Source: Kribbella caucasensis (GTDB taxonomy: Bacteria > Actinomycetota > Actinomycetes > Propionibacteriales > Kribbellaceae). Taken from it: a stretch of 64,000 nucleotides of DNA. Both the position numbers and the translations under genes were made by a program. The notes beneath the pieces are model-generated. The model was given only the letters and a program-made list of their open reading frames with translations, ran no database searches and was not told the DNA's origin. The stretch lies in assembly GCF_004361855.1 (NCBI RefSeq), contig NZ_SNWQ01000007.1, positions 248,001 through 312,000 of the forward strand, given 5' to 3'. Below are positions 36,490 through 45,502 of this stretch, piece by piece; position 1 is the first letter of the stretch, and each line of letters starts with the position of its first letter.

Positions 36490-36924
36490 ATGACCATCGC
36501 GCAACACACCACCGACCAGCAGCCCATCCGCGTCCCCGGCCGTAGCCGGCTGGCCGTCGTCGGTGTGACGGTCGCCGCAGCCCTTGCCCTGTGGGCGATC
36601 CTCGTGCCACTGGCCGGCGTCGACCTCAAGGCTCAGCAGGGCTCGACCATCGAGGTCGGTGCCGGCTCGATCTTCTTCGCCTCCGCCGCGATGGCGTTCG
36701 CCGGCTGGGCCCTCCTCGCCATCCTCGAACGCCGAACCATCAACGCCCGCAAGATCTGGACCGTACTGGCCATCATCACGTGCATCACGTCCCTCGGCAG
36801 CCCGCTCTTCAGCGGCATCGGCGCAGGTGCCCGAATCGGCCTGGCGTCTCTCCACCTGATCGTCGGCGCCACCTTGATCCTCGGCCTCCGCCGCACAGCA
36901 CTCCCCGCTTCTGCCCGCTGCTGA
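36490..36924 (+). CDS. small membrane protein, DUF6069-like
   Basis: The 144-residue protein has four hydrophobic segments: residues about 20-45 (VVGVTVAAALALWAILVPLA), then GSIFFASAAMAFAGWALLAI, KIWTVLAIITCIT and LIVGATLILGL. The pattern, including GVDL after the first helix and LERR after the second, is that of the actinobacterial DUF6069 family, function unknown. The start ATG 36490 follows GGAGG. It is divergent from the histidine kinase and converges on the GntR gene. Confidence 0.7.
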   Translation: MTIAQHTTDQQPIRVPGRSRLAVVGVTVAAALALWAILVPLAGVDLKAQQGSTIEVGAGSIFFASAAMAFAGWALLAILERRTINARKIWTVLAIITCITSLGSPLFSGIGAGARIGLASLHLIVGATLILGLRRTALPASARC

Positions 36925-36950
36925 CCCGCACCCAATCGGGCGAGGCGCTG

Positions 36951-37724
36951 TCAATCGGGCGAGGCAAGCCGAGCGGCCCGATAGAACCCCTGGATGTGAT
37001 CGGTAACCAACCGAGCAGCCCGGTCCGCCTCTCCCGCCCGTACCGCGGCCAGGATCGCCTGATGCTCCGCCCGCAACCCCACCACGGTCGCATCCCAGTC
37101 CGACAGATTCGGCACCGCCGCCATCACGTACCCATGAATCGCCGACCGAAGCGACGCCATCACCGCCGCGATCAACACATTCCCGGCGACCCCCGACAAC
37201 GCCACATGAAACTCCGCATCCAGCAGATGAAACTCCTCCGGCGAAAGCCCCGGATCCTCCATCCGCCCCAACAACCCCTCCGCCACCCCCAACAACCCCA
37301 CCCCACCCAAACCCGAGCCCGCACCCACGCCCGAGGCCCCACCCGCGCCCTGCTTTCGATCTGCGGCGCCTTCCACGGCAAACAGCTCGGCCGCCTGCCG
37401 GGCGGCCCACGACTCGAGCAGCACGCGGGTCTGCACGATGTCACCCATCGGCAGGTGATTGGTTGCCAGATGCAACCGCAACAACGCCGTCAACGGCGAC
37501 GCCGGCTCAGCGACGATCACCGCACCAGCCTCCGGCCCAGACCCCGTCGCCGTCCGCACCACCCCGAGCGCCTCCAGCACCCGAACCGCCTCCCGCACCG
37601 ACGGCCGACTGATCCCAAGCTGCTCCGCCAGCACCCGCTCACCAGGCAACCGCCCACCCAGCCGCAACCGCCCGGCAGCGAGATCCGCCTCAACCCAACT
37701 CAACACCAACTCATAGTTCTTCAC
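36951..37724 (-). CDS. GntR/FadR-family (LldR-like) repressor
   Basis: The protein has 257 residues from GTG 37724. It has a GntR winged helix (LGGRLPGERVLAEQLGISRPSVREAVRVLEALGVVRT) and an FCD ligand domain with metal-site residues around LDAEFHVALSGVAGN and LRAEHQAILAAV. A Gly-rich insertion (GAGGASGVGAGSGLGG) interrupts the FCD domain. It is divergent from lldD, and two palindromes of FadR/LldR type lie in the shared spacer, so it most likely represses lldD in the absence of lactate. Confidence 0.88.
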   Translation of the reverse strand: MKNYELVLSWVEADLAAGRLRLGGRLPGERVLAEQLGISRPSVREAVRVLEALGVVRTATGSGPEAGAVIVAEPASPLTALLRLHLATNHLPMGDIVQTRVLLESWAARQAAELFAVEGAADRKQGAGGASGVGAGSGLGGVGLLGVAEGLLGRMEDPGLSPEEFHLLDAEFHVALSGVAGNVLIAAVMASLRSAIHGYVMAAVPNLSDWDATVVGLRAEHQAILAAVRAGEADRAARLVTDHIQGFYRAARLASPD

Positions 37725-37884
37725 CGCCCACCCACCCCCACCGGCCCACAGCCTTCCACCAGCCGCCAGCCCATCCCCGCCATCCCCATCAGCCCGCAGC
37801 CCTCCACCAGCCGCCAACCCACAGCAGCCCAGCGCGCGCCGCGCGTTCGCAGTACGAGGCTCTTCACAGCCGGGAGTCTAGCTG

Positions 37885-37922
37885 TGTGGTCGGACCACAG
37901 GCTATGCTGTGGTCCGACCACA
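37885..37922. promoter_or_regulatory. paired FadR/LldR-type operators at lldD promoter
   Basis: Two 15-bp palindromes, TGTGGTC-N-GACCACA, lie at 37885-37899 and 37908-37922, centres 23 bp apart. A TATGCT -10 candidate (37903-37908) lies between them. The core TGGTCNGACCA fits the FadR-subfamily GntR consensus. A related 30-bp direct repeat (37744-37773 and 37792-37821, three mismatches) lies in the rest of the spacer. Confidence 0.8.
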
Positions 37923-37947
37923 CCCCGTGCCGCCTGAGGAAGCCCCG

Positions 37948-39159
37948 ATGACCGATCGTCAGCTGCCGCGCTGGTCCGAGCTGAAGCCCCTGTTGCGGCC
38001 CAAGCCGGTGACCTGGAACCCGACCGACCGCCGGCTCGAGCAGGCGCTCACCATCGCCGACCTCCGCGCGATCGCCAAACGCCGTACGCCGCGCTCGGTC
38101 TTCGACTACACCGACGGCGCCGCCGAGTCCGAGATCAGCCTGCGCCGGGCGCGCCAGCTGTTCGCCGAGATGGAGCTCCAGCCGTCCATCCTCCGCGACG
38201 TCTCCGACCTCGACCTGGGCACGGACATCCTTGGCCGCCGCTCCGAGCTCCCGTTCGCGTTCGCGCCCACCGGCTTCACCCGGATGATGAACCACGAGGG
38301 CGAGAGCGCGGTCGTCCAGGTCGCCCAGCAGCTCGGCATCCCGTACGCGCTCTCCACGATGGGTACCACCTCGATCGAGGACGTGGCAGCGGCCGCCCCG
38401 GACGCCCGCAAGTGGTTCCAGCTGTATGTCTGGAAGGACCGCGACGCAGGCGAGGACCTGGTCAAGCGCTCCGCCGCCGCGGGGTACGAGGCCCTGATGC
38501 TGACCGTCGACGTCCCGGTCGCCGGCGCCCGCCTCCGCGACGTACGCAACGGCTTCACCATCCCGCCGTCGCTGACCGCCAAGACCGTCCTCGACGCCTC
38601 CCTCCACCCGGCCTGGTGGACGAACCTGCTCACCACCCGGCCGCTGACGTTCGCCTCCCTGTCCACCTGGGACGGTACGGTCGCCGAGCTCCTCGACAAG
38701 CTCTTCGACCCCACCATGACGATCGACGACCTCAACTGGCTCCGCTCGATCTGGAGCGGCCCGCTGATCGTCAAGGGCATCCAGACCGTCGACGACGCCC
38801 GCCGCGTGGTCGACGCCGGCGCTGACGCGATCGTTCTCTCCAACCACGGCGGCCGCCAGCTCGACCGCGCCCCCACACCCCTTCGCATCCTCGCGGATGT
38901 CCGCAAGGAGATCGGCACGGACGCGGAGATCTACCTGGACACCGGCATCATGAGCGGCGCGGACATCGTCGCGGCCATCGCCCTGGGCGCGGACGCCTGC
39001 CTGGTCGGCCGCGCCTACCTCTACGGCCTGATGGCCGGCGGGCAGCGAGGCGTCGCCCGATCCGCCGAAATCCTCACCAAGGAAATCCGCCGCACCATGG
39101 CCCTCCTGGGCGTCTCCAACGTCGCCGAACTAACCCCCTCCCACGTCCGCCTCCCCTGA
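37948..39159 (+). CDS. lldD: FMN-dependent L-lactate dehydrogenase
   Basis: This 403-residue alpha-hydroxy-acid-oxidising flavoprotein feeds electrons from L-lactate (to pyruvate) into the respiratory chain. Motifs: [14 protein letters not shown], the FMN segment [28 protein letters not shown], the active-site [14 protein letters not shown] (catalytic His and Arg) and the FMN-phosphate region [20 protein letters not shown] chose ATG 37948, with GAGGA 8 nt upstream. The divergent GntR gene and operators indicate lactate-inducible control. The C-terminus overlaps the convergent kinase gene by 30 bp. Confidence 0.93.
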   Translation: MTDRQLPRWSELKPLLRPKPVTWNPTDRRLEQALTIADLRAIAKRRTPRSVFDYTDGAAESEISLRRARQLFAEMELQPSILRDVSDLDLGTDILGRRSELPFAFAPTGFTRMMNHEGESAVVQVAQQLGIPYALSTMGTTSIEDVAAAAPDARKWFQLYVWKDRDAGEDLVKRSAAAGYEALMLTVDVPVAGARLRDVRNGFTIPPSLTAKTVLDASLHPAWWTNLLTTRPLTFASLSTWDGTVAELLDKLFDPTMTIDDLNWLRSIWSGPLIVKGIQTVDDARRVVDAGADAIVLSNHGGRQLDRAPTPLRILADVRKEIGTDAEIYLDTGIMSGADIVAAIALGADACLVGRAYLYGLMAGGQRGVARSAEILTKEIRRTMALLGVSNVAELTPSHVRLP

Positions 39160-40296
39160 CCCGAGCGGCACCAGCGGTAGCTGCGCGAGGATCCGCAAGC
39201 CCCCGGCCGGCGTGCGTGTGGTGGTGAGCGTCCCGCCGAGGGCAGTGGCTCGTTCGCGCATGCCGATGATGCCGTTGCCCTCGCGCGGCGCTCCCGTCAA
39301 TGAGCTGCCGTCGTCGTCCACCTGGAGCACGAGCGAGTCCTCGCCGTACTGGATCCGCACGGTCGCCGCCGTCGCCTGCGCATGCCGTACGACGTTGGTC
39401 AGCGACTCCTGGATGATCCGGAACGCGGCCCGATCCAGCCCGGTCGGCAGCGGTCGCGGATCCCCGTGCACGATCGTGTGCACCTCCAGCCCGGCCCGCG
39501 ACGTACGGGTGATCAGGTGATCCAGCCGTTCGAGCCCGGCGACCGGCTGCCGCGGCGCGGACTCGTCCGTCTGCCGCAGGATCCCCACAATCGACCGCAG
39601 CTCGACCAGCGCCTCCTTGCTCGCGTCCTTGATCGCCGACAACGCCGGCCCGGCCTGCTCCGGCTGCCGGTCGACCAGGTGCAACGCGGTCGACGCCTGC
39701 ACGTTGATCAGGGAGATGTGGTGCGCCACGACGTCGTGCAACTCCTGAGCGATCCGCAGCCGTTCCTCGCCGGCCCGCCGGAGCTCCGCCTCGCGCCTCG
39801 TCTTGTTCGCGGCCGCGATCCGCTCCCGTTGACCGCGGAAGAGCTCAGCGATGAAACCGAGTACGACGAAGAAGGTACCGACCAGCAGGATCTGGTAAAC
39901 ACCGTCCTCGTTGATCCCGAGAATGAGCCGGCCGAGCACGTGCCCGCCGTACAGGCCCGCGAGCGCCACCCATCCGGTCAGCCGAAACCCGATCCGGATC
40001 GTGTAGAACACCGCGATCACGAAAGCGAAGATCACCGGGCCGTAGGCATACTGCATCAGCATGTAGATGAGCGTCGCCACGGTCGTTGCCCACAGCACCG
40101 GGACCGGCCGCTGCCGGAGCCAGTAGAGCGACACCGTCGAGACCAGGATCAGCGCGATCATGAACCAGTCCGCGTCCCGGCGCTCCGGTTGCCCTCCCGA
40201 CGCCCCGAGTGCGCCGACAATCGTGACGACCGACAGCACGGCGGGCAGGGCGATCCGCCTCACCTGGGACCTGACGGTCGGCTCAGAAATGCTCAC
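39130..40296 (-). CDS. sensor histidine kinase, HisKA_3 type
   Basis: The 388-residue protein has about five hydrophobic segments (residues 18-140) and a coiled linker ([21 protein letters not shown]). The phospho-His motif is [20 protein letters not shown], and the ATPase domain has [11 protein letters not shown] and [16 protein letters not shown]. No response-regulator gene is adjacent, so it is an orphan kinase here. Its 3' end overlaps lldD by 30 bp on the opposite strand. Confidence 0.9.
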   Translation of the reverse strand: MSISEPTVRSQVRRIALPAVLSVVTIVGALGASGGQPERRDADWFMIALILVSTVSLYWLRQRPVPVLWATTVATLIYMLMQYAYGPVIFAFVIAVFYTIRIGFRLTGWVALAGLYGGHVLGRLILGINEDGVYQILLVGTFFVVLGFIAELFRGQRERIAAANKTRREAELRRAGEERLRIAQELHDVVAHHISLINVQASTALHLVDRQPEQAGPALSAIKDASKEALVELRSIVGILRQTDESAPRQPVAGLERLDHLITRTSRAGLEVHTIVHGDPRPLPTGLDRAAFRIIQESLTNVVRHAQATAATVRIQYGEDSLVLQVDDDGSSLTGAPREGNGIIGMRERATALGGTLTTTRTPAGGLRILAQLPLVPLGSGEADVGGG

Positions 40297-40394
40297 CCTC
40301 GAAACGGTAGAGCCCCGGCGATCCCGCTGTCATCGTCGCCACGTGGTACTTCGCGATGCTCCATCCGCGGTATGCCGGCCGGGGAACCGGTACC

Positions 40395-41033
40395 TCAGTA
40401 CTTCACGTTGTAGATACCGGCCTCGTACTTCGGCCCGTAGTACTCCTCCAGCTCGGCCAGCTCCTCGTTCGGTCGGTCCAGGGCCTTGGCAATCGTCGCC
40501 CGGCTCGGCACCGCGTCCGGCTCCCACGTCTCCGGCTTCCACACCTTCGACCGGAGGAACGCCTTGGAACAGTGGTGGAAGATCTCCTCGATCTCCACCA
40601 GCAGCGCCAGCTGCGGACGGTTGCCCTTCACCACCATGTCGTCGAAGAACGGCGCGTCCCTGACGATCCGGGCCCGCCCGTTGATCCGCAGCGTCTCGCC
40701 GCGACCCGGGATCAGGAAGATCAGCCCGACGTGCGGGTTGGTGAGGATGTTGGTGAAGCCGTCCACGCGCCGGTTGCCGGCCCGCTCCGGGATCGCGATC
40801 GTGGTTTCGTCCAGCACCATGGTGAATCCGGCCGGGTCGCCCTTGGGGGAGACATCGCAGCTGCCGTCCGCCGCGGCCGTCGCGATCAGGCAGAACGGCG
40901 ACGCCGCGAGCCACTCCCGGTCGAGCTCGTGGAGCTCCTTGCGCGTCTTGTCCGACGCGTGGGCGAGTGGCTGCGGAACCACCTCGCGCAGCTCGTCGTA
41001 CGAGGTGATCTCGACCAGTCCGGGGATGTCCAT
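40395..41033 (-). CDS. pyridoxamine 5'-phosphate oxidase-family protein
   Basis: The 212-residue protein has a split-barrel flavin-binding fold: SPFCLIATAAADGSCDVSPKGDPAGF, then RAGNRRVDGFTNILTNPHVGLIFLIPG and a C-terminal GNRPQLALLVEIEEIFHHCSK, typical of the MSMEG_1061/FMN-dependent PPOX group. The start ATG 41033 overlaps the stop of the MFS gene (ATGA). Probably a flavin- or F420-dependent reductase; the substrate is unknown. Confidence 0.88.
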   Translation of the reverse strand: MDIPGLVEITSYDELREVVPQPLAHASDKTRKELHELDREWLAASPFCLIATAAADGSCDVSPKGDPAGFTMVLDETTIAIPERAGNRRVDGFTNILTNPHVGLIFLIPGRGETLRINGRARIVRDAPFFDDMVVKGNRPQLALLVEIEEIFHHCSKAFLRSKVWKPETWEPDAVPSRATIAKALDRPNEELAELEEYYGPKYEAGIYNVKY

Positions 41034-42322
41034 CAGGCGGCGTACTCCTCTGCGAGCGACGGCTGGAACGCCTTGCCGGCGGGCCTTGTCCGTGCTGCCC
41101 ATCGTACGGCGAGACCAGTCGCGCAACTGGTTCCCAGGAACAGTGCACCGACCACCATCCACCCGATCGGACCCCAGCCGAGTACCAATGTCGTCAGCAG
41201 CGCCGGGCCCAGCATCCGGGCGATCGCAGGACCGGTTCCGAAGAAGCCCTGGTACTGCCCCTGCTTGTCTTCCGGAGCCAGACCGAAACTGATCTCCCAC
41301 GCCCCGGACGCCAACTTCATCTCACCGAAGGTCAGCAGAGCGGCAGCAACAGCCAGTACTACGGCAGCCGTGGCCGGGCTCATCCCGAGGGCGGAGATCG
41401 CGAACACCGCACACGCCGCGAGCATCGCCACTCCAGCGAACCGCACCGACCGGGTCGCAGTACGAAGATCCGTGACGCTGCGGGCGACCCGTACCTGGAA
41501 CAGCGTGACGCCGATCGTGTTGATCACCAGCAACGAGGCAACCATCCAATCGGGAGCATCCGTACGCTCCACGATCCACAGCGGCGCAACCAGACTCAAC
41601 AGCGGCATGAACATCAACATCACCGCATTGAGCAGAGTCAGTACTGCGTACGGCCGGTCGCGCAGCACCGCCAACCGCGGCTCACCCTTGACGTGAGCAG
41701 TCACCGCTTTGACGGCCGGTACACGGTGGATCAGCACAGCCGCAATCAGGAAGCTGGCCGCGTCGATCGCAAACACAGTCAGGTACGCCGCTGTCGTGTC
41801 GAAGTGCAACGCCAGTCCGCCGAGCGCTGCGCCAACCGCCAGTCCTGCATTGACCGTTGACTGCAGGAAGGCGCGGATCCGCGTCCGCTCGGCCGGGTCG
41901 ACCAGACCGGCGAGTAGCGCCTGTCGCGCGGCAGTGAGGCCGGTCTGGCTGGTCGCGTAGGCGATCGCGGCGATCAGGAAGAGCGGGAAGCTTCGGATGA
42001 ACAGGAAGGAGGCGACCGACACCGCTGTGGACAGCGCCAGCAGGATCGCGATGCCGCGCGGACCCAAGCGGTCGGCCAAGTGGCCCAGCGGTACGCCCGT
42101 GAGGAAGCCGACCAGCCACGCGATCGTGAGGCCGAGGCCGACCTGGGCGGTGGACAGGCTGACGACCCGGATGAAGAACAGCGCGGAGGTGACGATGAAC
42201 GCGCCGTCGCCGACTGAGTTCGCCAACTGCGCGAGGGCGAGATTCCGGGGCGCACCGGCCGGCGGAAGCAGCTTCGAGGTACGGCTCTTCGGTGTCGTGC
42301 GGTCTGTCGCTGTGCTGGTCAT
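41033..42322 (-). CDS. MFS transporter
   Basis: The 429-residue protein has twelve hydrophobic segments. The loop 2-3 motif GVPLGHLADRLGPRG is in place near residue 75, and PAERTRIRAFLQSTVNAGLAVGAALGG marks helices 4-5. It resembles drug-efflux MFS proteins. Coupled to the PNPOx gene downstream by a 4-nt overlap. It diverges from the 42443 gene across an inverted-repeat regulatory region. Confidence 0.88.
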   Translation of the reverse strand: MTSTATDRTTPKSRTSKLLPPAGAPRNLALAQLANSVGDGAFIVTSALFFIRVVSLSTAQVGLGLTIAWLVGFLTGVPLGHLADRLGPRGIAILLALSTAVSVASFLFIRSFPLFLIAAIAYATSQTGLTAARQALLAGLVDPAERTRIRAFLQSTVNAGLAVGAALGGLALHFDTTAAYLTVFAIDAASFLIAAVLIHRVPAVKAVTAHVKGEPRLAVLRDRPYAVLTLLNAVMLMFMPLLSLVAPLWIVERTDAPDWMVASLLVINTIGVTLFQVRVARSVTDLRTATRSVRFAGVAMLAACAVFAISALGMSPATAAVVLAVAAALLTFGEMKLASGAWEISFGLAPEDKQGQYQGFFGTGPAIARMLGPALLTTLVLGWGPIGWMVVGALFLGTSCATGLAVRWAARTRPAGKAFQPSLAEEYAA

Positions 42323-42371
42323 ACTTCGAGGCTAGGGCTTGAGCGGCCCAGCGGTGAGATCCACTTTCGGT

Positions 42372-42441
42372 CCTAGAAGATGGGCCAAATTGCCCTGTGG
42401 ACAACCTCCGGATCCGCACCGGAACGACTGCATCTTCTAGG
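42372..42441. promoter_or_regulatory. 11-bp inverted repeat in a divergent promoter region
   Basis: cctagaagatg (42372-42382) and catcttctagg (42431-42441) are perfect reverse complements. Each copy, read as catcttctagg, points toward one divergent gene (the MFS on minus, the 143-residue protein on plus); the plus copy ends one base before ATG 42443. A shared control element is likely. Confidence 0.6.
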
Positions 42442-42442
42442 T

Positions 42443-42874
42443 ATGACTTTCCTGGAGCTTCCCAAGGACTGGCGCCGGCAGCCGCTGTCCGACTCCGCGT
42501 TCGCTGCCGATGTGGTCGACCTCTACTGCAGTGCCGGCGACCGCCGACGCGGCACCTTGATGGTCCTGATCTGCGACGAGAAGGACTGCTACCGAGGCGC
42601 GATCGCGATCGACCTGTCCGAGCTTTCCGACGACCACCCTCCGACCAACTTCACCTCGGCCTTGAAACCGGTGATCCGGCCGCTCACCGTCTACCCCGAA
42701 GGCTCCCTCATCCTCGCTCTGGCCCGCCCCGGTCCACCCGACCTGACGGATACCGACTTCGAGTGGCTCGAGGCGGCGACCCATGTCTGCCGGGTCGTGG
42801 GCGTCCGCCTGCTCGGCTTCTACCTGGCCTCGCCCGACGCCGTCACCCGCGCTGAATTCCCGGTCGCGGCATGA
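42443..42874 (+). CDS. uncharacterised protein
   Basis: The 143-residue protein begins MTFLELPKDWRRQPLSD. It contains RRGTLMVLICDEKDCYRGA, LIL-type strands and a C-terminal DFEWLEAATHVCRVVGVRLLGFYL. The alternating strand-helix pattern resembles a nucleotide- or substrate-binding alpha/beta domain, but I recognise no family. The start ATG follows the inverted repeat almost directly, so translation may be leaderless. It is divergent from the MFS gene and converges on alkB. Confidence 0.7.
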   Translation: MTFLELPKDWRRQPLSDSAFAADVVDLYCSAGDRRRGTLMVLICDEKDCYRGAIAIDLSELSDDHPPTNFTSALKPVIRPLTVYPEGSLILALARPGPPDLTDTDFEWLEAATHVCRVVGVRLLGFYLASPDAVTRAEFPVAA

Positions 42875-42891
42875 CCACCATCGGCTGGCGG

Positions 42892-43536
42892 TCAGCGGAC
42901 ACCGCGAGGGCGGAACTGGATGCTGATGCGCGGCCCGATCCGGCCGGACGCCTTGGGGATCGCGTGTTCCCAGGTGCGCTGGCAGGACCCACCCATCACG
43001 ATCAGATCGCCATGCCCGAGCGGATGCCGGATCGTCGAGGTCACCGGACCGGCGTTGTTCCCTGGGCGCGGTCGCAACGCCAGCACCCGTGGCTCGCCGA
43101 CCGAAAGGATGGCGACCATGGTGTCCTCGTGTTCCCCACGGCCCAGCTTGTCGCCGTGCCAGGCCACGCTGTCCCGCCCGTCCCGGTAGAAGCACAACCC
43201 CGCTGTGCGGAACGGCTCGCCCAACTCCTCGGTGTAGTGGTCACTCAGCTGGTCCCGAGCCTCGTCGAGAATCGGCAACGGCAGCTGCTCGCCTTCGCCG
43301 TAGAAGCGCAACAACCGCGGCACATCGACCACCCGGTCGTACATCTGCCGCCGCTCCTCCCGCCATGCCACCTCGACCGCCAGCCGCTCGAACACCTGAT
43401 CCGCGCCCGACAACCACCCCGGCAGCACGTCGATCCACGCACCCCGGCTCAGCTCGGTCCGCCGGATCCCGTCCAGCGAACCCAACTCCGGATCCGCAAA
43501 CGCATCCAGCAAGGACGCCTGCAGGTCAGCACCCAT
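42892..43536 (-). CDS. alkB: AlkB-like 2OG-Fe(II) dioxygenase
   Basis: The 214-residue non-haem iron oxygenase repairs N-alkylated bases by oxidative demethylation. The iron ligands are visible: WHGDK (HxD) and the distal His in WEHAIPK, and the 2-oxoglutarate Arg in GPRISIQFR. LRPRPG and GHGDLIVMGG are typical AlkB core strands. The start is ATG 43536. No ada or other alkylation-response gene is next to it. Confidence 0.93.
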   Translation of the reverse strand: MGADLQASLLDAFADPELGSLDGIRRTELSRGAWIDVLPGWLSGADQVFERLAVEVAWREERRQMYDRVVDVPRLLRFYGEGEQLPLPILDEARDQLSDHYTEELGEPFRTAGLCFYRDGRDSVAWHGDKLGRGEHEDTMVAILSVGEPRVLALRPRPGNNAGPVTSTIRHPLGHGDLIVMGGSCQRTWEHAIPKASGRIGPRISIQFRPRGVR

Positions 43537-43620
43537 ACCCCCACCATACCCGAAACTCGAACATCTGTTCCCCTGAATCCCCGATAGAGTGAATCAAGCT
43601 CGCGAGAGGAGCTACGCCTC

Positions 43621-44565
43621 ATGAAGATCGCCCTGCTGGGCACCGGTTTCGGTCGAGCTCATGCCGCTGACTTCGCCGACCGCTCGGATGTGGATGAGGT
43701 GGTCGTCTTCGGCCGGACACCGGAGAAGCTGGCCGAACTCCGCGACCAGTTCGGGTTCGCCACGAGCACCGACCTGGATGCGGTGATCGCCGACGCCTCG
43801 GTGGATCTGGTGGACATCTGCCTGCCCACCCGGCTGCACGCCGAGGTAGCCGTGCGGGCCATGGAGGCCGGCAGAGACGTGCTCATCGAGCTGCCGCTGG
43901 CCACCACCCTCGATGACGCGCACCGCATCGTTGACGTCCAACACGCCACCGGCCGGCGGGCGTTTGTGGACATGTTCTCCCGGTTCAGTTCCGCCAACCT
44001 TCAGCTTGAGCAGGCCGTGTCCGATCAGCGCTACGGGCCGGTTCAGAGCCTGGAGATCGAGGGCCGCACCGCGCTGCTCTGGCCCGGCTACGACCTCAGC
44101 CTCGACACCCTCGCACTGGACATGATGCATGCCGACTTCGACCTGATCACCCGCCTGTTGGGCCGACCCGACACCATCCACGTCGTCGGAACCGCCAGTC
44201 CGACCGGCCGCGGCTCGGCGGCCGCGGTCCTGCTGGGGTACCCGGATGCGTTCGTCCGCTGCACCAGCTCCGCACTGATGCCCCAGCCCTATGGGATGCG
44301 AGGCGGCTGGCGCGCCACCTTCACCGACGGCGTGCTCGAATACGCGATGCGCGCCGACTTCACCGGCCAGGGCCCATCCACGCTCATCGAATACACCACC
44401 ACCGGGGACCGTGCGATCGACCTACCCGCGACCAGCCCTTACGAGGCGATGATCCAGCACGTGCTGTCCTGCTTGGCTGGTGACGCCGACAACCTCATCG
44501 AACCCACCAGCGCACTCCCCGCCCTCGAACTCACCCTCAACATCCACCAGCGACTCAACAACTAG
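43621..44565 (+). CDS. Gfo/Idh/MocA-family oxidoreductase
   Basis: The 314-residue protein has Rossmann motif ALLGTGFGRAHAADFA, VDICLPTRLHAEVAVRAMEAG, and the family strand IELPLATTLDDA. The usual EKP motif is replaced by ELP, so the catalytic Lys is missing at that position and the protein may be a binder or use another residue. The start ATG 43621 follows GAGAGGAGC. It stands alone between the divergent alkB and the convergent DinB-like gene. Confidence 0.85.
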   Translation: MKIALLGTGFGRAHAADFADRSDVDEVVVFGRTPEKLAELRDQFGFATSTDLDAVIADASVDLVDICLPTRLHAEVAVRAMEAGRDVLIELPLATTLDDAHRIVDVQHATGRRAFVDMFSRFSSANLQLEQAVSDQRYGPVQSLEIEGRTALLWPGYDLSLDTLALDMMHADFDLITRLLGRPDTIHVVGTASPTGRGSAAAVLLGYPDAFVRCTSSALMPQPYGMRGGWRATFTDGVLEYAMRADFTGQGPSTLIEYTTTGDRAIDLPATSPYEAMIQHVLSCLAGDADNLIEPTSALPALELTLNIHQRLNN

Positions 44566-44601
44566 TGACCCCTAGCCGGCCTCGGTGCGCCCGCAGGGCG
44601 C

Positions 44602-45390
44602 CTAGCGGGATTCCAGCACGGCGAGGTCGCGGGTGGCGTAGCGGTGGTGCTCGCACTCTTCTTCCATGACGACGGCGAGGCATTCCCAGACCGGGCGATC
44701 GCCTTCGGGGTAGCCGGGCGCGGGGGAGCGGGTGCAGGGGCGTCCGAGGTCTTCGTCCGCGAGGTCGTCGACGATCCGGCGAATCGTGGCCATCCGATCA
44801 CCGCGGACCTTGAGGATCTCGGCGTACGACGGTTGCGCGTCGAGGTCCATGCCGAGCGCGATCGCATCCGCATCGGAGTACCAGCTTTGGGGGAGCGCAA
44901 GCGGGTGGTACGGACTCGGCTCGTCGAGGATCGTGCGGCTCGCCCACGCGTCCGCGATGAACACGAGGTGCCGGAGGGTCTCGACGAAGGACCATTCGCC
45001 GTCGACGCGTTCGTGGCGTGCCGATTCGAGCAGCCGCTCGGCGCGCGTGGTCGTGTCCGACCAGAGCCGCTCGATCGTGTCCCACATCGCCCGGAAGTCG
45101 TCGGCAGTCTGCAGTTCCCGGAGTTGCACGCGTTCGGGATGCCGCCGGTCGAGTTCGGTCTCGACGTACTCCGTGACGTCGATTCCGTTGATCACGAACT
45201 TCTCGACGTACCCGGACACATCGACGTCGACCAGTGCCGCATCGATGATCTTGACGTTGCTCAGGTCGCAATCGCGGAACTTCGCGCCGCGCAGATCACG
45301 CACCACGAACTCGGCGTTGCGGAACTCGTCGGTGTGCTCGCTGCCATACTCGCCGGCCGAAAACCGATGCGGCCCGTACTGCGCTGTCAT
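44602..45390 (-). CDS. DinB-like protein with N-terminal pentapeptide segment
   Basis: The 262-residue protein starts with a short pentapeptide-like region (EFRNAEFVVRDLRGAKFRDCDLSNVKI) and continues into a four-helix DinB-type domain with candidate metal ligands: VETLRHLVFIADAWASR and the C-terminal VMEEECEHHRYATRDLAVLE. Such proteins may be metal-dependent thiol S-transferases; none is assigned here. The start is ATG 45390, with an in-frame ATG 3 codons upstream. Confidence 0.82.
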   Translation of the reverse strand: MTAQYGPHRFSAGEYGSEHTDEFRNAEFVVRDLRGAKFRDCDLSNVKIIDAALVDVDVSGYVEKFVINGIDVTEYVETELDRRHPERVQLRELQTADDFRAMWDTIERLWSDTTTRAERLLESARHERVDGEWSFVETLRHLVFIADAWASRTILDEPSPYHPLALPQSWYSDADAIALGMDLDAQPSYAEILKVRGDRMATIRRIVDDLADEDLGRPCTRSPAPGYPEGDRPVWECLAVVMEEECEHHRYATRDLAVLESR

Positions 45391-45502
45391 GGGCCGCATC
45401 GTTCCCGATCGCGCATACCGGGTCAACCAATCGTTCGCCGGACCCCGTAGACCTTGGATGCGACAGACTGCAAAAGGCTGCTCGAGCGACGCTGGAGGAC
45501 TT

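Noticed and set aside
36591..37937. A 448-residue plus-strand frame opposite the GntR gene
   Set aside because: It is a His/Pro/Arg-rich shadow of the GntR coding strand, which carries a clear HTH and FCD domain.
44587..44601. Terminator between the Gfo/Idh and DinB-like genes
   Set aside because: The hairpin has only 6 bp with a 3-nt loop and no T tract, too weak to call in this GC context.
44732..45502. Upstream extension of the amidohydrolase
   Set aside because: It overlaps the DinB-like gene antisense; ATG 45503 has a good ribosome site and a normal N-terminus.
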